Assembly: GCF_900105515.1 (NCBI RefSeq)
Contig: NZ_FNSY01000001.1
Coordinates: 744,001 to 808,000 of the forward strand
DNA length: 64,000 nucleotides
Origin: Streptomyces sp. 2131.1
GTDB taxonomy: Bacteria; Actinomycetota; Actinomycetes; Streptomycetales; Streptomycetaceae
Reading direction: 5' to 3'
Shown: positions 35,017-43,827 of the stretch, piece after piece
Position numbering within the stretch: the first letter of the stretch is position 1
How the letters are laid out: every line of letters begins with the position of its first letter
The notes under the pieces: generated by a model
The model's input: only the letters and a program-made list of their open reading frames with translations
Database searches by the model: none
What the model was told of the DNA's origin: nothing
Program-made: the position numbers and the translations under genes

Positions 35017-36231
35017 ATGCCGGGAGTTGCGCAACCCTCGGAGCTGGGAGAGCCGCTGGGACCGCTGCCGCAGGAGTTCGCCACGATCGTGCGGCCCGAA
35101 CTGCCCAGCCTCATCAAGGAGATCGGCCTTGAGGTCACCCGCGCCTACCCCGAGTACGCGCGACTCCTCGACGGCCCGTACGGCCAGGGCATCCGGGTCG
35201 GCGTCGAGCAGAGCATCTCCGTGTTCGTGGACCAGGTGGCCGAGCCGACCGCCCCCTCCGCGCTGCGCGACGAGATGTGCCGCAGGTTCGGCCGGTTCGA
35301 GGCGTACGAGGGACGCAGCCTGGACCAGTTGCAGGGGGCGTACCGGCTGGGCGCCCGGGTGGCCCTCCGCCGCGCGAAGAAGATCGGCAGGCGTTACAAC
35401 CTCTCCCCCACGATGATGCTGACGTTCGCGGACGCACTGTTCAGTTACGTGGACGAGCTGGAAGCCCTGTCGCGCGAGGGGTACCTGGAGGTGCGGTCGG
35501 CCTCCGACGACCACACGGACACCTTGCGGCGCAGGCTGCTCCACCTGATCCTCGCCGGGCGGCCGGTGCCGCGCGTGGCCATCGCGGAGCTGTGCGAGCA
35601 GACCGGCTGGACGCTGCCGGACGAGGTGACCCTCGTAGCCGTCCGCCCGTCCCCCGATCTGGACCGGCTGGCGATCGACCGCGACGTGCTCGTCGACTTC
35701 ACCGACCCCCAGCCGCACTTACTGATCCCGGGTCCCTTCGACGACATGCGAAGACGCATGCTGGAGCACGCGCTCCCGGGGGTCCGCGCCGCCATCGGCC
35801 TGACCGTCCCCTCGTCGCTGGCCTCGGACTCCATCCGCTGGGCCCGGCGGGTGCTGGAATTGGTGGACGCCGGCGTCATCGACGACGCGCCGGCCATCCT
35901 CTGCGACGACCACCTCATCACCCTGTGGCTGCTGTCCGATCCGGTCCTCCTCGACCAGCTCGCGCGCCGCGAACTCGCCCCGATGGCCAACATCAGCGCC
36001 AACCGGCGTGAACGGCTCATCGAAACCCTCAGGATCTGGCTCGACACCCGGGGCACGGCGGCCCAGATGGGCGAGCTGCTCGACGTGCACCCCCAGACCG
36101 TCCGATACCGGATGCGCAATCTGGAATCGATCTTCGGCGATCAACTGGTCGATCCGGAGGCGCGGTTCTCGACGGAGACCGTGCTCCGCGCCATGCAGCT
36201 GCGCGCCCGCAGCAACGACACACCCATCTGA
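35017..36231 (+). CDS. PucR/CdaR-type helix-turn-helix regulator with a TTA codon
   Basis: The 404-residue regulator ends in the PucR C-terminal helix-turn-helix (LLDVHPQTVRYRMRNLESIFG, about 359-379). The N-terminal 170 residues form a helical sensor-like domain (YEGRSLDQLQGAYRLGARVA), and a GGDEF-like central region is likely. Codon 235 (35719-35721) is TTA, extremely rare in Streptomyces genes; translation would then need the bldA tRNA, linking the regulator to development. Its position between secreted-protein genes and lipid genes makes it the best local candidate for their regulator, by inference only. Confidence 0.88.
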   Translation: MPGVAQPSELGEPLGPLPQEFATIVRPELPSLIKEIGLEVTRAYPEYARLLDGPYGQGIRVGVEQSISVFVDQVAEPTAPSALRDEMCRRFGRFEAYEGRSLDQLQGAYRLGARVALRRAKKIGRRYNLSPTMMLTFADALFSYVDELEALSREGYLEVRSASDDHTDTLRRRLLHLILAGRPVPRVAIAELCEQTGWTLPDEVTLVAVRPSPDLDRLAIDRDVLVDFTDPQPHLLIPGPFDDMRRRMLEHALPGVRAAIGLTVPSSLASDSIRWARRVLELVDAGVIDDAPAILCDDHLITLWLLSDPVLLDQLARRELAPMANISANRRERLIETLRIWLDTRGTAAQMGELLDVHPQTVRYRMRNLESIFGDQLVDPEARFSTETVLRAMQLRARSNDTPI

Positions 36232-36279
36232 ACAGCGCGACGCGTCCTCAGCCCGACGAGCACTTCACGCGAAGTCAAC

Positions 36280-36293
36280 CTACTTGCTGGTAA
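36280..36293. promoter_or_regulatory. Degenerate CTAC-N6-GTAA site, copy 3
   Basis: CTACTTGCTGGTAA has the same outer bases and spacing as copies 1 and 2. Just upstream, ACTTC-ACGC-GAAGT (36262-36275) forms another dyad. Both lie between the regulator and a small hypothetical gene. Confidence 0.25.
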
Positions 36294-36446
36294 GGGGAAA
36301 TAGCCGGTCATTCCCAAACGGTTGCCACACGGAGACGTACTCAACGAGAAACCAGGAACTGCGTCTCGTTATATGGAGTGGAGTCGGTCCGCCCACCCGG
36401 CGGCCCGAAGCCCGACCTCCTGGCCACCATCGAGAGGGAACCCCCA

Positions 36447-36710
36447 ATGACCGCCTCACACCTGCTCGTCCCCGTCCCGATCCCGGACCGCATCGCCGCG
36501 CTCATCGGCGCCTGCACCCCCGCGCACATCCTCCAGGCGGAATTCGACGCCGACTGCGCCGCGCGCGAGGTCCGCAGGTTTCGCGGGCCCCGGCTGGGCA
36601 TCGAGGACCAGGCCGACCGCGAGCAGGCCCTGTCGGAACTGGCCCGCGCCAACAAGGTGCTCGCCGCCCACCATCCCCGTCTGGTGGTGCGCCCCGGTTC
36701 CGCCTGGTGA
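36447..36710 (+). CDS. Small hypothetical protein
   Basis: An 87-residue protein, mostly helical and charged, with segments RIAALIGACTPAHILQAEFDAD and DQADREQALSELARANKVLA. The ATG at 36447 follows GAGAGGGA; in-frame upstream codons would add a Pro-rich non-coding-like stretch. There is no signal peptide or membrane helix, and no family was recognised. Confidence 0.65.
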   Translation: MTASHLLVPVPIPDRIAALIGACTPAHILQAEFDADCAAREVRRFRGPRLGIEDQADREQALSELARANKVLAAHHPRLVVRPGSAW

Positions 36711-36764
36711 ACCCGTAGGGCGACCCGCTCCCGCACCTTGCGAAGAGACCGCCGCACCCTTACC

Positions 36765-36794
36765 TTACTCAAAAGTAAGTTTACTCCAGAGTAA
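36765..36794. promoter_or_regulatory. Tandem TTACTC-NN-GAGTAA operators
   Basis: Two 14-bp dyads, TTACTCAAAAGTAA (36765-36778, one mismatch) and TTACTCCAGAGTAA (36781-36794, perfect), lie 16 bp apart centre to centre. They end 9 bp before the GTG of the SCP2 gene, a position that would block transcription or translation initiation. The spacing of about 1.5 helical turns suits two dimers of a TetR-like repressor. Confidence 0.65.
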
Positions 36795-36803
36795 GGAACT
36801 GGC

Positions 36804-37277
36804 GTGGCCGACAACAGCAGCGGCAATGTCACCGACGAACTGGCCGCCCTCGACTTCGCGGCCGTCTCCCCGGAGGAGTTCGCGCGGATCGTGAAGGGCC
36901 TGTCCGCCAAGCAACTCGGCGAGGTCATGCACGGGGAGCTGCGCGCCCGGGTTCTCGGCGAGGTCTTCGGCCGGATGAAGCAGCAGTTCCGCCCGGAGGC
37001 GGCGGGGGCGCTCACGGCGCTGATCCGCTGGAAGATCACCGGTGACACGGAGGTGGTCTACGAGACCTCGATCGCGGACGGCACCTGCGCCGTCAGCGAG
37101 GGCCGCTCGGACGCCGAGCCGCGTACGACGCTGATCATGGCGGACGCGGAGTTCCTGAAGCTGGTCTCCGGCAACGGCAACCCCATCACCATGTTCATGA
37201 TGCGCAAGCTGAAGGTGGCCGGTGACGTCGGTCTGGCCTCGGGCCTCACGCGCTACTTCGACATCCCGAAGGCGTGA
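36804..37277 (+). CDS. SCP2 sterol-binding-domain protein
   Basis: The 157-residue protein is close to a single SCP2 domain, with WKITGDTEVVYETSIADGTCAV, TTLIMADAEFLKLVSGNGNPITMFM and LKVAGDVGLAS. SCP2 domains carry sterols, fatty acids or acyl-CoA in a hydrophobic pocket. The gene starts at a GTG close to the tandem operators and is followed after 4 bp by an acyl-CoA dehydrogenase gene, implying delivery of a lipid substrate for oxidation. Confidence 0.88.
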   Translation: MADNSSGNVTDELAALDFAAVSPEEFARIVKGLSAKQLGEVMHGELRARVLGEVFGRMKQQFRPEAAGALTALIRWKITGDTEVVYETSIADGTCAVSEGRSDAEPRTTLIMADAEFLKLVSGNGNPITMFMMRKLKVAGDVGLASGLTRYFDIPKA

Positions 37278-37281
37278 GCCG

Positions 37282-38496
37282 ATGAGCTACTTCTCCCTCG
37301 CGCTCACCGAGGAGCAGCAGGACCTGCGCAACTGGGTGCACGGCTTCGCCGCCCAGGTGGTGCGCCCGGCGGCGGCCGAGTGGGACGCCCGCGAGGAAAC
37401 GCCCTGGCCGGTCATCCAGGAGGCCGCGCGGATCGGTCTCTACGGGTTCGAGTCGCTGGCCGACATGTACGGCGACCCGTCGGGGCTCTCCCTCCAGATA
37501 GCCAACGAGGAGCTGTTCTGGGGCGACGCCGGCATCGGCATGGCCCTGTTCGGCACCTCGCTCGCGGTCGCCGGGATCTTCGCCTCCGGCACCCCGGACC
37601 AGCTCGCCGAGTGGGTCCCCCAGTGCTACGGCGACGAGGACGACCCGAAGGTCGCGGCGTTCTGCGTCTCCGAACCGCAGGCCGGCTCCGACGTCTCCGC
37701 GATGACGACGAGAGCCCGGTACGACGAGGCGAGGGACGAGTGGGTGATCTCCGGCCAGAAGGCGTGGATCACCAACGGCGGGATCGCCGAGGTCCACGTC
37801 GTCGTCGCCTCGGTCGACCCCGCGCTCGGCGCGCGCGGGCAGGCCGCGTTCATCGTGCCGCCCGGCACGAAGGGCCTGGCGGCGAGCCGCACCATCAAGA
37901 AGCTCGGCCTGCGTGCCTCGCACACGGCGGACGTCTTCCTGGACGAGGTACGGGTGCCGGGGCACTGCCTGCTCGGCGGAAGGGAGAAGCTGGACGCCCG
38001 CCTCGCCCGCGCCCGCGAGGGCTCCACCGCCAAGGGGCAGGCCGCGATGGCCACCTTCGAGGTCAGCCGCCCCACGGTCGGCGCCCAGGCACTGGGCATC
38101 GCGCGGGCCGCGTACGAATACGCGCTGGAGTACGCGGGCGACCGCGAGGCGTTCGGGCGGCCGATCATCGAGAACCAGTCGATCGCGTTCGCCCTGGCCG
38201 ACCTCCGTACCGAGATCGAGGCCGTACGGCTGCTGATCTGGCAGGCCGCGTGGATGGCCCGCAACGACCGCACCTTCGACGCCGGACAGGGCTCCATGTC
38301 CAAGCTCCGCGCGGGCGAACTCGCGGTGGCCGCCACGGAGAAGGCCGTCCAGATCCTCGGCGGCGCCGGCTACAGCCGGGAGCACCCGGTGGAGCGGATG
38401 TACCGGGACGCCAAGATCTACACGATCTTCGAGGGGACCAGCGAGATCCAGCGCCTGGTCATCGCACGGGCGATCTCCGGGCGCCACATCCGCTGA
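37282..38496 (+). CDS. Acyl-CoA dehydrogenase
   Basis: A 404-residue flavoprotein of the acyl-CoA dehydrogenase family. The signatures AFCVSEPQAGSDVSAM and KAWITNGG (FAD and substrate binding) and the C-terminal RDAKIYTIFEGTSEIQRLVIAR are clear; the glutamate in FEGT is at the position of the catalytic base. It would catalyse alpha,beta-dehydrogenation of an acyl-CoA in beta-oxidation. It is cotranscribed with the SCP2 gene and so should share its operators. Confidence 0.93.
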   Translation: MSYFSLALTEEQQDLRNWVHGFAAQVVRPAAAEWDAREETPWPVIQEAARIGLYGFESLADMYGDPSGLSLQIANEELFWGDAGIGMALFGTSLAVAGIFASGTPDQLAEWVPQCYGDEDDPKVAAFCVSEPQAGSDVSAMTTRARYDEARDEWVISGQKAWITNGGIAEVHVVVASVDPALGARGQAAFIVPPGTKGLAASRTIKKLGLRASHTADVFLDEVRVPGHCLLGGREKLDARLARAREGSTAKGQAAMATFEVSRPTVGAQALGIARAAYEYALEYAGDREAFGRPIIENQSIAFALADLRTEIEAVRLLIWQAAWMARNDRTFDAGQGSMSKLRAGELAVAATEKAVQILGGAGYSREHPVERMYRDAKIYTIFEGTSEIQRLVIARAISGRHIR

Positions 38497-38579
38497 GCGC
38501 GGGGGCGGCGGGCGGGCGCGGAACCGGGCCAGCGAGGATGAGCGGGTCCGATACCACAGCCGCACCCGGGGGAAACGTC

Positions 38580-39407
38580 ATGCCCGCCGTCCCGCGCCCG
38601 TCCGTCCTCCTCGTCACCGACCTCGCCTACGAGGCGCGCGGCCGGCGCTACTGCGACGAGGACATCCGCCTGACGTCGCGGCTGCGCGAGGACTTCGACC
38701 TCGCCCTCTGCCATCCGCGCGACGCCGCCGCCCTGCTCGACCGCTTCGACGCCGTCGTCGTACGCAACAGCGGCCCGGTCCTCCACTACCGGGAGGCGTA
38801 CGACGCGTTCCGGGCGCGGGCCCTGGAGCTGGGCACCCGCGTGTACAACCCGCTGACCGGGCGCGGGGACATGGCGGGCAAGCAGTACCTCGTCGACCTG
38901 AGCCGGGCCGGGTACCCGGTCATACCCACCGTGGACCGGGCGTCGGACCTCGGGCTGCTGCCGCCTGCCGAGGGCTATGTCGTCAAGCCGAAGCTGGGCG
39001 CGGACTCGGTCGGCCTCACCTTCGTGACGGCGCCGGAGCTCGATCCCGCCGCCGACGGCACCCTGCTCGTCCAGCCCCGGATCGACTTCCGCTACGAGGT
39101 GTCCTTCTATTACGTCGACCACGACTTCCAATACGCGCTGCACGCCCCGGACCCGGAGCGGCGGTGGGTGCTGGAGCCTTACGCGGCGAGCGCGGCGGAC
39201 CTGGCGTTCGCCCGGTCGTTCGTGGAGTGGAACACCCTGGAGCACGGCATCCAGCGCGTGGACGCCTGCCGGACGGCGGACGGCGAGCTGCTCCTCGTGG
39301 AACTGGAAGACCTCAACCCGTATCTCTCGCTGGACCGGGTAGCCGCCCCCGTACGGGAGGCGTTCGCCGCCCGTATGACGGTCTCGCTGCGGGATCTGCT
39401 CACCTGA
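38580..39407 (+). CDS. ATP-grasp-like protein
   Basis: The 275-residue protein shows weak ATP-grasp features: a substrate domain beginning SVLLVTDLAYEARGRRYCDED, the segment EGYVVKPKLGADSVG (ATP-binding lysine), and a late metal-binding stretch LLVELEDLNPYLSL. The family joins carboxylates to amines or thiols through acyl-phosphates; the substrate is unknown. The ATG at 38580 is chosen for the GGGGGAAA upstream, but an in-frame ATG at 38538 would add 14 residues. Confidence 0.6.
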   Translation: MPAVPRPSVLLVTDLAYEARGRRYCDEDIRLTSRLREDFDLALCHPRDAAALLDRFDAVVVRNSGPVLHYREAYDAFRARALELGTRVYNPLTGRGDMAGKQYLVDLSRAGYPVIPTVDRASDLGLLPPAEGYVVKPKLGADSVGLTFVTAPELDPAADGTLLVQPRIDFRYEVSFYYVDHDFQYALHAPDPERRWVLEPYAASAADLAFARSFVEWNTLEHGIQRVDACRTADGELLLVELEDLNPYLSLDRVAAPVREAFAARMTVSLRDLLT

Positions 39408-39434
39408 CACGTCCGGACGTGCCCCGCATGCGGG
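39408..39434. promoter_or_regulatory. Two perfect palindromes upstream of the drug pump
   Basis: CACGTCCGGACGTG (39408-39421) and CCCGCATGCGGG (39423-39434) are both perfect, in the 55-bp gap before the MFS gene. They could be operators of a pump repressor or a terminator for the upstream gene. Confidence 0.4.
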
Positions 39435-39462
39435 TGACACCGAGCGATGTGAGGGTGCAAAG

Positions 39463-41535
39463 GTGACCACTGCCAGCGAGACCGCCCCCGCCGCGCAGAG
39501 TGCCGCAGCGCCGCCCGTGCTCGACCCACGCCGCCGCAACATCGTCTTCGCCACGATCGTGCTGGGCATCCTGCTGGCCGCGCTGGACCAGACGATCGTC
39601 GGCACCGCGCTGCCGACGATCGTCTCGGACCTCGGGGGCGCCGCCCACATGTCGTGGGTGGTCACCGCCTATCTCCTCGCGGAGACCGTGGCGACGGTGC
39701 TGGTCGGCAAGTTCGGCGACCTGTTCGGGCGGAAGATCGTCTTCCAGCTGTCCGCGGTCATCTTCATCACCGGTTCGTTCCTCTGCGGGCTCGCGACGAA
39801 CATGACGCTGCTGATCGTGTGGCGCGGCCTCCAGGGCATCGGCGCCGGCGGTCTGATGGTCACCTCGATGGCGCTGATCGCCGACGTCATCCCGCTGCGC
39901 GACCGGGGCAAGTACCAGGGCGCGATCGGCGCCGTCTTCGGTGTGTCGACGGTGATCGGTCCGCTGCTCGGCGGACTGTTCACCGACCATCTGACCTGGC
40001 GCTGGGCGTTCTACGTCAATGTGCCGATCGCGATCGTGGTGGTCATCGCGGCGGCCCGGACGATCCCGTCGGTCAAGGCGGCCGGACGGCCCGTCATCGA
40101 CTACCTGGGCATCGCGCTGGTCACCGTCGGGGCCAGCGCCCTGATCCTGGCCACCAGCTGGGGCGGCAACGAGTACGCCTGGGGCTCCGGCGTCATCATC
40201 GGCCTGTTCGTCCTCGGTCTGGTGGCGCTCGCGCTGTTCTGCCTGGTCGAGTTCCGGGCGAAGGAGCCGATGCTGCCGATGCGGCTCTTCGGCAACCCGG
40301 TCTTCACGGTCTGTTCGATCCTCAGCTTCATCGTGGGCTTCGCGATGCTCGGCGCGATGATCTTCCTGCCGACGTACCTCCAGTACGTGGACGGCGACTC
40401 GGCGACCCTGTCGGGGGTGCGGACGCTGCCGATGGTCGTCGGGCTGCTCGCGGCGTCGATCTTCAGCGGCAATGTCGTCAGCAAGACCGGCCGCTACCGG
40501 ATCTTCCCCATCATCGGGTCACTGGTCATGGCGGTGGGCCTGTTCCTGCTCTCCCGGATGGGCCCGGACAGCGGGGTCTGGCTGGAGTCGCTGTTCATGC
40601 TGGTGCTCGGCGTCGGGATCGGACTTTCCATGCAGGTCCTGACGATCGCCGTACAGAACACCGTCGACTACGCGGACCTGGGCACCGCGACCTCGGGCGT
40701 CACCTTCTTCCGTACGCTCGGCAGCTCCTTCGGCACCGCGGTCTTCGGCACGATCTACGCGAACGCCCTCGGCCCGCACCTCAAGGACGGGATCACCGAG
40801 GCCGCGCGGGCGGGCGGCGATCCGGCCGTCCTCGCGAAGGCGTCCCAGAGCCCGGAGGGGCTGCACGCGCTGCCCGCCGCCCAGTCGGAGCCGCTGGCGC
40901 AGGCGTACGCGGACACCCTGCACACGGTGTTCCTGTGGACGGTTCCGGTGGCGCTGCTCGGGTTCGTCGTCGCGCTGTTCCTCAAGCAGGTGAAGCTGCG
41001 GGACACCGTACGGGCGGGCTCGACGGACATGGGTGAGGGCTTCGCCTCGCCGAACACCCAGGACCCGGCCCGGCTGCTGGAGTTCTCGGTGGCCAAGGTG
41101 CTGCGGCGGGTGGACCCGGAGACGGCGCGGCGGATCGTCGTGGAGTCGGACACCCGGCTGGACATGGCGGGCGCCTGGGCGGTGATGCAGGTCGAGCTGT
41201 TCACGCGGATGGTCGGTCACGCCGGGCTCCGGCTGATCGCCGCGCGGCACCGGATTCCGCCGGAGGTCCTGGTCCCGGTCTTCGACCGCATGATCGAGGA
41301 GGGGTTCCTCACCGGGGACGGCCACCTGTTCCAGCACACCGCGGCCGGCAGCCGCGAGGCCCGGACCATCAACGACGCCTGGGCGCGCTGGCTCAACGAC
41401 CAGCTCGGCGACGACGGCGAGCGCCCGGACGACGCCCGGCTGCGTGCGGCGGTCGACGTGATCGCGAAGCGGCTGCTGGCGGAGGACCTGACGCAGGAAC
41501 TGGCTCCGGTGGCCCCGGCGGGCGCGCCGGTCTGA
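39463..41535 (+). CDS. DHA2-family MFS drug/proton antiporter with C-terminal extension
   Basis: The 690-residue protein has a 14-helix EmrB/QacA-type transporter core (about 25-510) with LAALDQTIVGTALPTIVSDLGG, WVVTAYLLAETVATVLVGKFGDLFGRK and RGLQGIGAGGLM. A further 150 or so cytoplasmic residues follow, with helices resembling a winged-helix domain (VFDRMIEEGFLTGDGHLFQHTAAG). Proton-driven efflux of hydrophobic compounds is the family role. The extension is unusual and could be regulatory. Start is GTG. Confidence 0.88.
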   Translation: MTTASETAPAAQSAAAPPVLDPRRRNIVFATIVLGILLAALDQTIVGTALPTIVSDLGGAAHMSWVVTAYLLAETVATVLVGKFGDLFGRKIVFQLSAVIFITGSFLCGLATNMTLLIVWRGLQGIGAGGLMVTSMALIADVIPLRDRGKYQGAIGAVFGVSTVIGPLLGGLFTDHLTWRWAFYVNVPIAIVVVIAAARTIPSVKAAGRPVIDYLGIALVTVGASALILATSWGGNEYAWGSGVIIGLFVLGLVALALFCLVEFRAKEPMLPMRLFGNPVFTVCSILSFIVGFAMLGAMIFLPTYLQYVDGDSATLSGVRTLPMVVGLLAASIFSGNVVSKTGRYRIFPIIGSLVMAVGLFLLSRMGPDSGVWLESLFMLVLGVGIGLSMQVLTIAVQNTVDYADLGTATSGVTFFRTLGSSFGTAVFGTIYANALGPHLKDGITEAARAGGDPAVLAKASQSPEGLHALPAAQSEPLAQAYADTLHTVFLWTVPVALLGFVVALFLKQVKLRDTVRAGSTDMGEGFASPNTQDPARLLEFSVAKVLRRVDPETARRIVVESDTRLDMAGAWAVMQVELFTRMVGHAGLRLIAARHRIPPEVLVPVFDRMIEEGFLTGDGHLFQHTAAGSREARTINDAWARWLNDQLGDDGERPDDARLRAAVDVIAKRLLAEDLTQELAPVAPAGAPV

Positions 41536-41550
41536 GCCCCGCCCGCGTCC

Positions 41551-42006
41551 TCAGTCCGCGAAGACCGCGGTCTCGTACACCCAGGCACCCTCGTACCGGA
41601 CGAAGCGGCTCTTCTCGTACAGGGAATCGGCGCGCCCGCCCGCCGTGCAATGGGCGCGGAAGGTGACGGTGCCGGTGGTGTGGAAGGCGCTGCCCTCCGT
41701 GGTCTCCAGGACCTCAAGACCCTGCCAGCGCTGTCCGGGGTCGAGGTCGAGCACGCCGGGGCGGTGGTCCGGGTGCCAGGTGCGCAGCAGATACCCGGCG
41801 TCCCGGACGACGAAGGCCGCGTACCGCGACCGCATCAGCGCCTCGCAGGTCGGTGCCGGAGCCCCCGCGTGCAGCCGGCCGCAGCACTCGGCGTAGGCGG
41901 CGGGCAGCCCGCAGGGGCACGGCGAAACCGCGCTGATCTCGGGGGCGGGGGTGGTGCGGGGGCTCGCGGCGGACGGACGCCGGGCGCGGGAGGTGCGTCG
42001 GGACAT
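41551..42006 (-). CDS. YchJ-like SEC-C motif protein
   Basis: The 151-residue protein has an N-terminal zinc motif CPCG...AECCGRLHAG and a central YchJ-like domain with EALMRSRYAAFVVRDAGYLLRTWHPDHRP, normal for the UPF0225/YchJ family. The SEC-C segment binds zinc; the molecular role is unknown. It converges on the MFS pump with 15 bp between the stops. Confidence 0.85.
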   Translation of the reverse strand: MSRRTSRARRPSAASPRTTPAPEISAVSPCPCGLPAAYAECCGRLHAGAPAPTCEALMRSRYAAFVVRDAGYLLRTWHPDHRPGVLDLDPGQRWQGLEVLETTEGSAFHTTGTVTFRAHCTAGGRADSLYEKSRFVRYEGAWVYETAVFAD

Positions 42007-42065
42007 GTGTCCATTGTGGCCTGCGGGACGCCCTCGCCCGACGGAGGGCTCTTTGTTCGGGCAGG

Positions 42066-42302
42066 TCAGGTCAGCAGGAAGTCTGCCTGGCCGGCCTTGG
42101 CACCCTGGATGAAGGCGGCGATCTCGTGGTGGGTGTAGATGAGGGCGGGGCCGTCGGGGTCCGCGGACTGGCGCATGGCGATTCTCCCGTCGGCCAGTTT
42201 CATGGCCTCGACGCAGTTGCCGCCGTTGCCACCGCTCCAGGGCTTGTACCAGCCCTCGGAGCCGAGGTCAGCGGCCGGCATGCCGTTGTATATGGGTGTC
42301 AT
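42066..42302 (-). CDS. DUF397 protein
   Basis: The 78-residue protein has the DUF397 pattern W-x-K-P-W-SGGNGGNCVE and GPALIYTHHEIAAFIQGAKAGQAD. DUF397 proteins are paired with XRE-type regulators across Streptomyces and modulate development or antibiotic output, probably as small antagonists. Its ATG overlaps the stop of the adjacent XRE gene by one base (TGATG), so the pair is translated together. Confidence 0.9.
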   Translation of the reverse strand: MTPIYNGMPAADLGSEGWYKPWSGGNGGNCVEAMKLADGRIAMRQSADPDGPALIYTHHEIAAFIQGAKAGQADFLLT

Positions 42303-43162
42303 CACAGCTCCTTGCGGAAGTCCCGGAGGAGTTCCTTCGTGCGTTGTGCAGTCGCGGCCTGGGCCGCCATGCGGTCCATGACTTCGAGGTAGGAGGCCAC
42401 CTCCGGCCGCGCGTCGAAGTAGACGGCCCCGGTCAGGTACTCGCTGTAGACCATGTCGGGCAGCTCGGGGACGGCGAACCGGAACAGCACGAACGGCCCG
42501 TACGTCCCCGGGTGGTGACCGGTGGAGAACTCCGCGATCTGCAGGGTCACGTTGGGCATCGTCGTCGCTTCCAGGAGCTTGTCCACCTGGGCGCGCATGA
42601 TCTCGTCGCTGCCCACCGGACGGCGCAGAACGGTTTCGTCCATCACCACCCACAGGCGCGGGGCGTCCGGCCTGGTCAGCAGCGACTGGCGTTCCATCCG
42701 CAGCGCCACATGGCGCTCGATGTCCTCCGGCCTGGTCTGGCCTATGGCCCCGGTGCGCATCACGGTCCGCGCGTAGTCCTCCGTCTGGAGCAGTCCGGGG
42801 ACGAAGTGCGGCTCGTACATGCGCAGGAGGCTGGCGGCCCCCTCCAGGCTGACGTACATGCTGAACCAGTCCGGCAGCACGTCGTGGAACCGCTGCCACC
42901 AGCCCGGCCTGTTGGCCTCCTCCGCGAGCTCGACGAACGCGTCGTTCTCCGCGTCGGCGATCCCGTATGCCTTCAGCAGCGCCTGGACATAGGGGATCTT
43001 GAGAGCGACCTCGGCCGTCTCCATCCTGCGCACCGTCGCGGCGGTCACGCGCAGCACCTTGGCGGCCTGGTCCCGGCTCATGCCGGCACGCTCCCGCAGG
43101 TCCTGCAGACGCTTGCCGAGAACGACCTGGCCCACGGTCGGGGCGGACCGCGGTTCGCTCAC
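42302..43162 (-). CDS. XRE-family regulator with DUF5753 domain
   Basis: The 286-residue regulator has an N-terminal helix-turn-helix (RLQDLRERAGMSRDQAAKVLRVTAATVRRME, about 18-48) and a C-terminal DUF5753 domain with EPHFVPGLLQTEDYAR and LRMERQSLLTR. The GTG at 43162 is chosen for its excellent ribosome-binding site GGGGAGG six bases upstream; longer in-frame starts are unlikely. Confidence 0.9.
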   Translation of the reverse strand: MSEPRSAPTVGQVVLGKRLQDLRERAGMSRDQAAKVLRVTAATVRRMETAEVALKIPYVQALLKAYGIADAENDAFVELAEEANRPGWWQRFHDVLPDWFSMYVSLEGAASLLRMYEPHFVPGLLQTEDYARTVMRTGAIGQTRPEDIERHVALRMERQSLLTRPDAPRLWVVMDETVLRRPVGSDEIMRAQVDKLLEATTMPNVTLQIAEFSTGHHPGTYGPFVLFRFAVPELPDMVYSEYLTGAVYFDARPEVASYLEVMDRMAAQAATAQRTKELLRDFRKEL

Positions 43163-43226
43163 TTCAGACCTCCCCATGCGCTGTATTGGGTGCAGTGTGC
43201 CATGCGCCTGCCGCCAAAGACACAGC

Positions 43227-43247
43227 CACTCTGGAATTTTCAGAGTG
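43227..43247. promoter_or_regulatory. Inverted repeat between the XRE gene and the ATPase gene
   Basis: CACTCTG and CAGAGTG flank an AT-rich 7-base centre (GAATTTT) in the 206-bp divergent region. It is the best candidate for the operator of the XRE regulator. Confidence 0.5.
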
Positions 43248-43368
43248 CCCCTTGCCAAGTGTTCCTGACAGGGGGAGAGTTGGTATCCGAATCAGTTGAC
43301 CTGTCGTGCCCGCGCTCTTTTCCGAAGATCGCGAAGCGTGACGCAGCCCCCACTGTGAGGATTCGGTC

Positions 43369-43827
43369 GTGGCACCTGGCAGTGCGCTCATCCCCCGGCT
43401 CATGGATCTCAGCCCGGGGGCCGAAGCGCTCCGGTACTGCTTCGCGCTGCCCGCGCACCCCGAATCGGTCGCCGCCGCCCGGCGCCTGACGAAGGCCCGG
43501 CTCGGCGAGTGGCGCACGGGTGGCGACGCGCGCGACGCGGCGGTCCTGATCGTGTCCGAGCTGGTGACCAACGCGGTCGTGCACACGTCCAGCACGCGAG
43601 TGCTCTGCGAACTGCGGCGCCTGGACGGCCGGCTCCGCATATCCGTGCAGGACCAGGGGCGCCGGCCCGGCGGACCGCGCCTGGGCAGAGGCGCCGACGA
43701 CGAGCACGGACGCGGCCTGCTGCTCGTCGACTCACTGGCCGGGGCCTGGGGGTCGCACGACGCCGGGGACCGCTCGGGCCGCATCGTCTGGGCAGAACTG
43801 CCGCACGGCTCGGAGCACTCATGCTGA
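43369..43827 (+). CDS. RsbW-like anti-sigma histidine-kinase-type ATPase
   Basis: A 152-residue GHKL-fold protein with the N-box region IVSELVTNAVVHTSS (Asn in VTNAV) and G-box-like GRGLLLVDSLAGAWG. This is the usual length of RsbW-like anti-sigma kinases, abundant in Streptomyces. It is divergent from the XRE/DUF397 pair; regulators of this kind are often found next to one another. The start is GTG. Confidence 0.87.
   Translation: MAPGSALIPRLMDLSPGAEALRYCFALPAHPESVAAARRLTKARLGEWRTGGDARDAAVLIVSELVTNAVVHTSSTRVLCELRRLDGRLRISVQDQGRRPGGPRLGRGADDEHGRGLLLVDSLAGAWGSHDAGDRSGRIVWAELPHGSEHSC

Noticed and set aside
39463..41535. DHA2 pump as part of an antibiotic biosynthesis cluster
   Set aside because: No PKS, NRPS, terpene or RiPP genes are nearby; the ATP-grasp-like neighbour alone is not sufficient.
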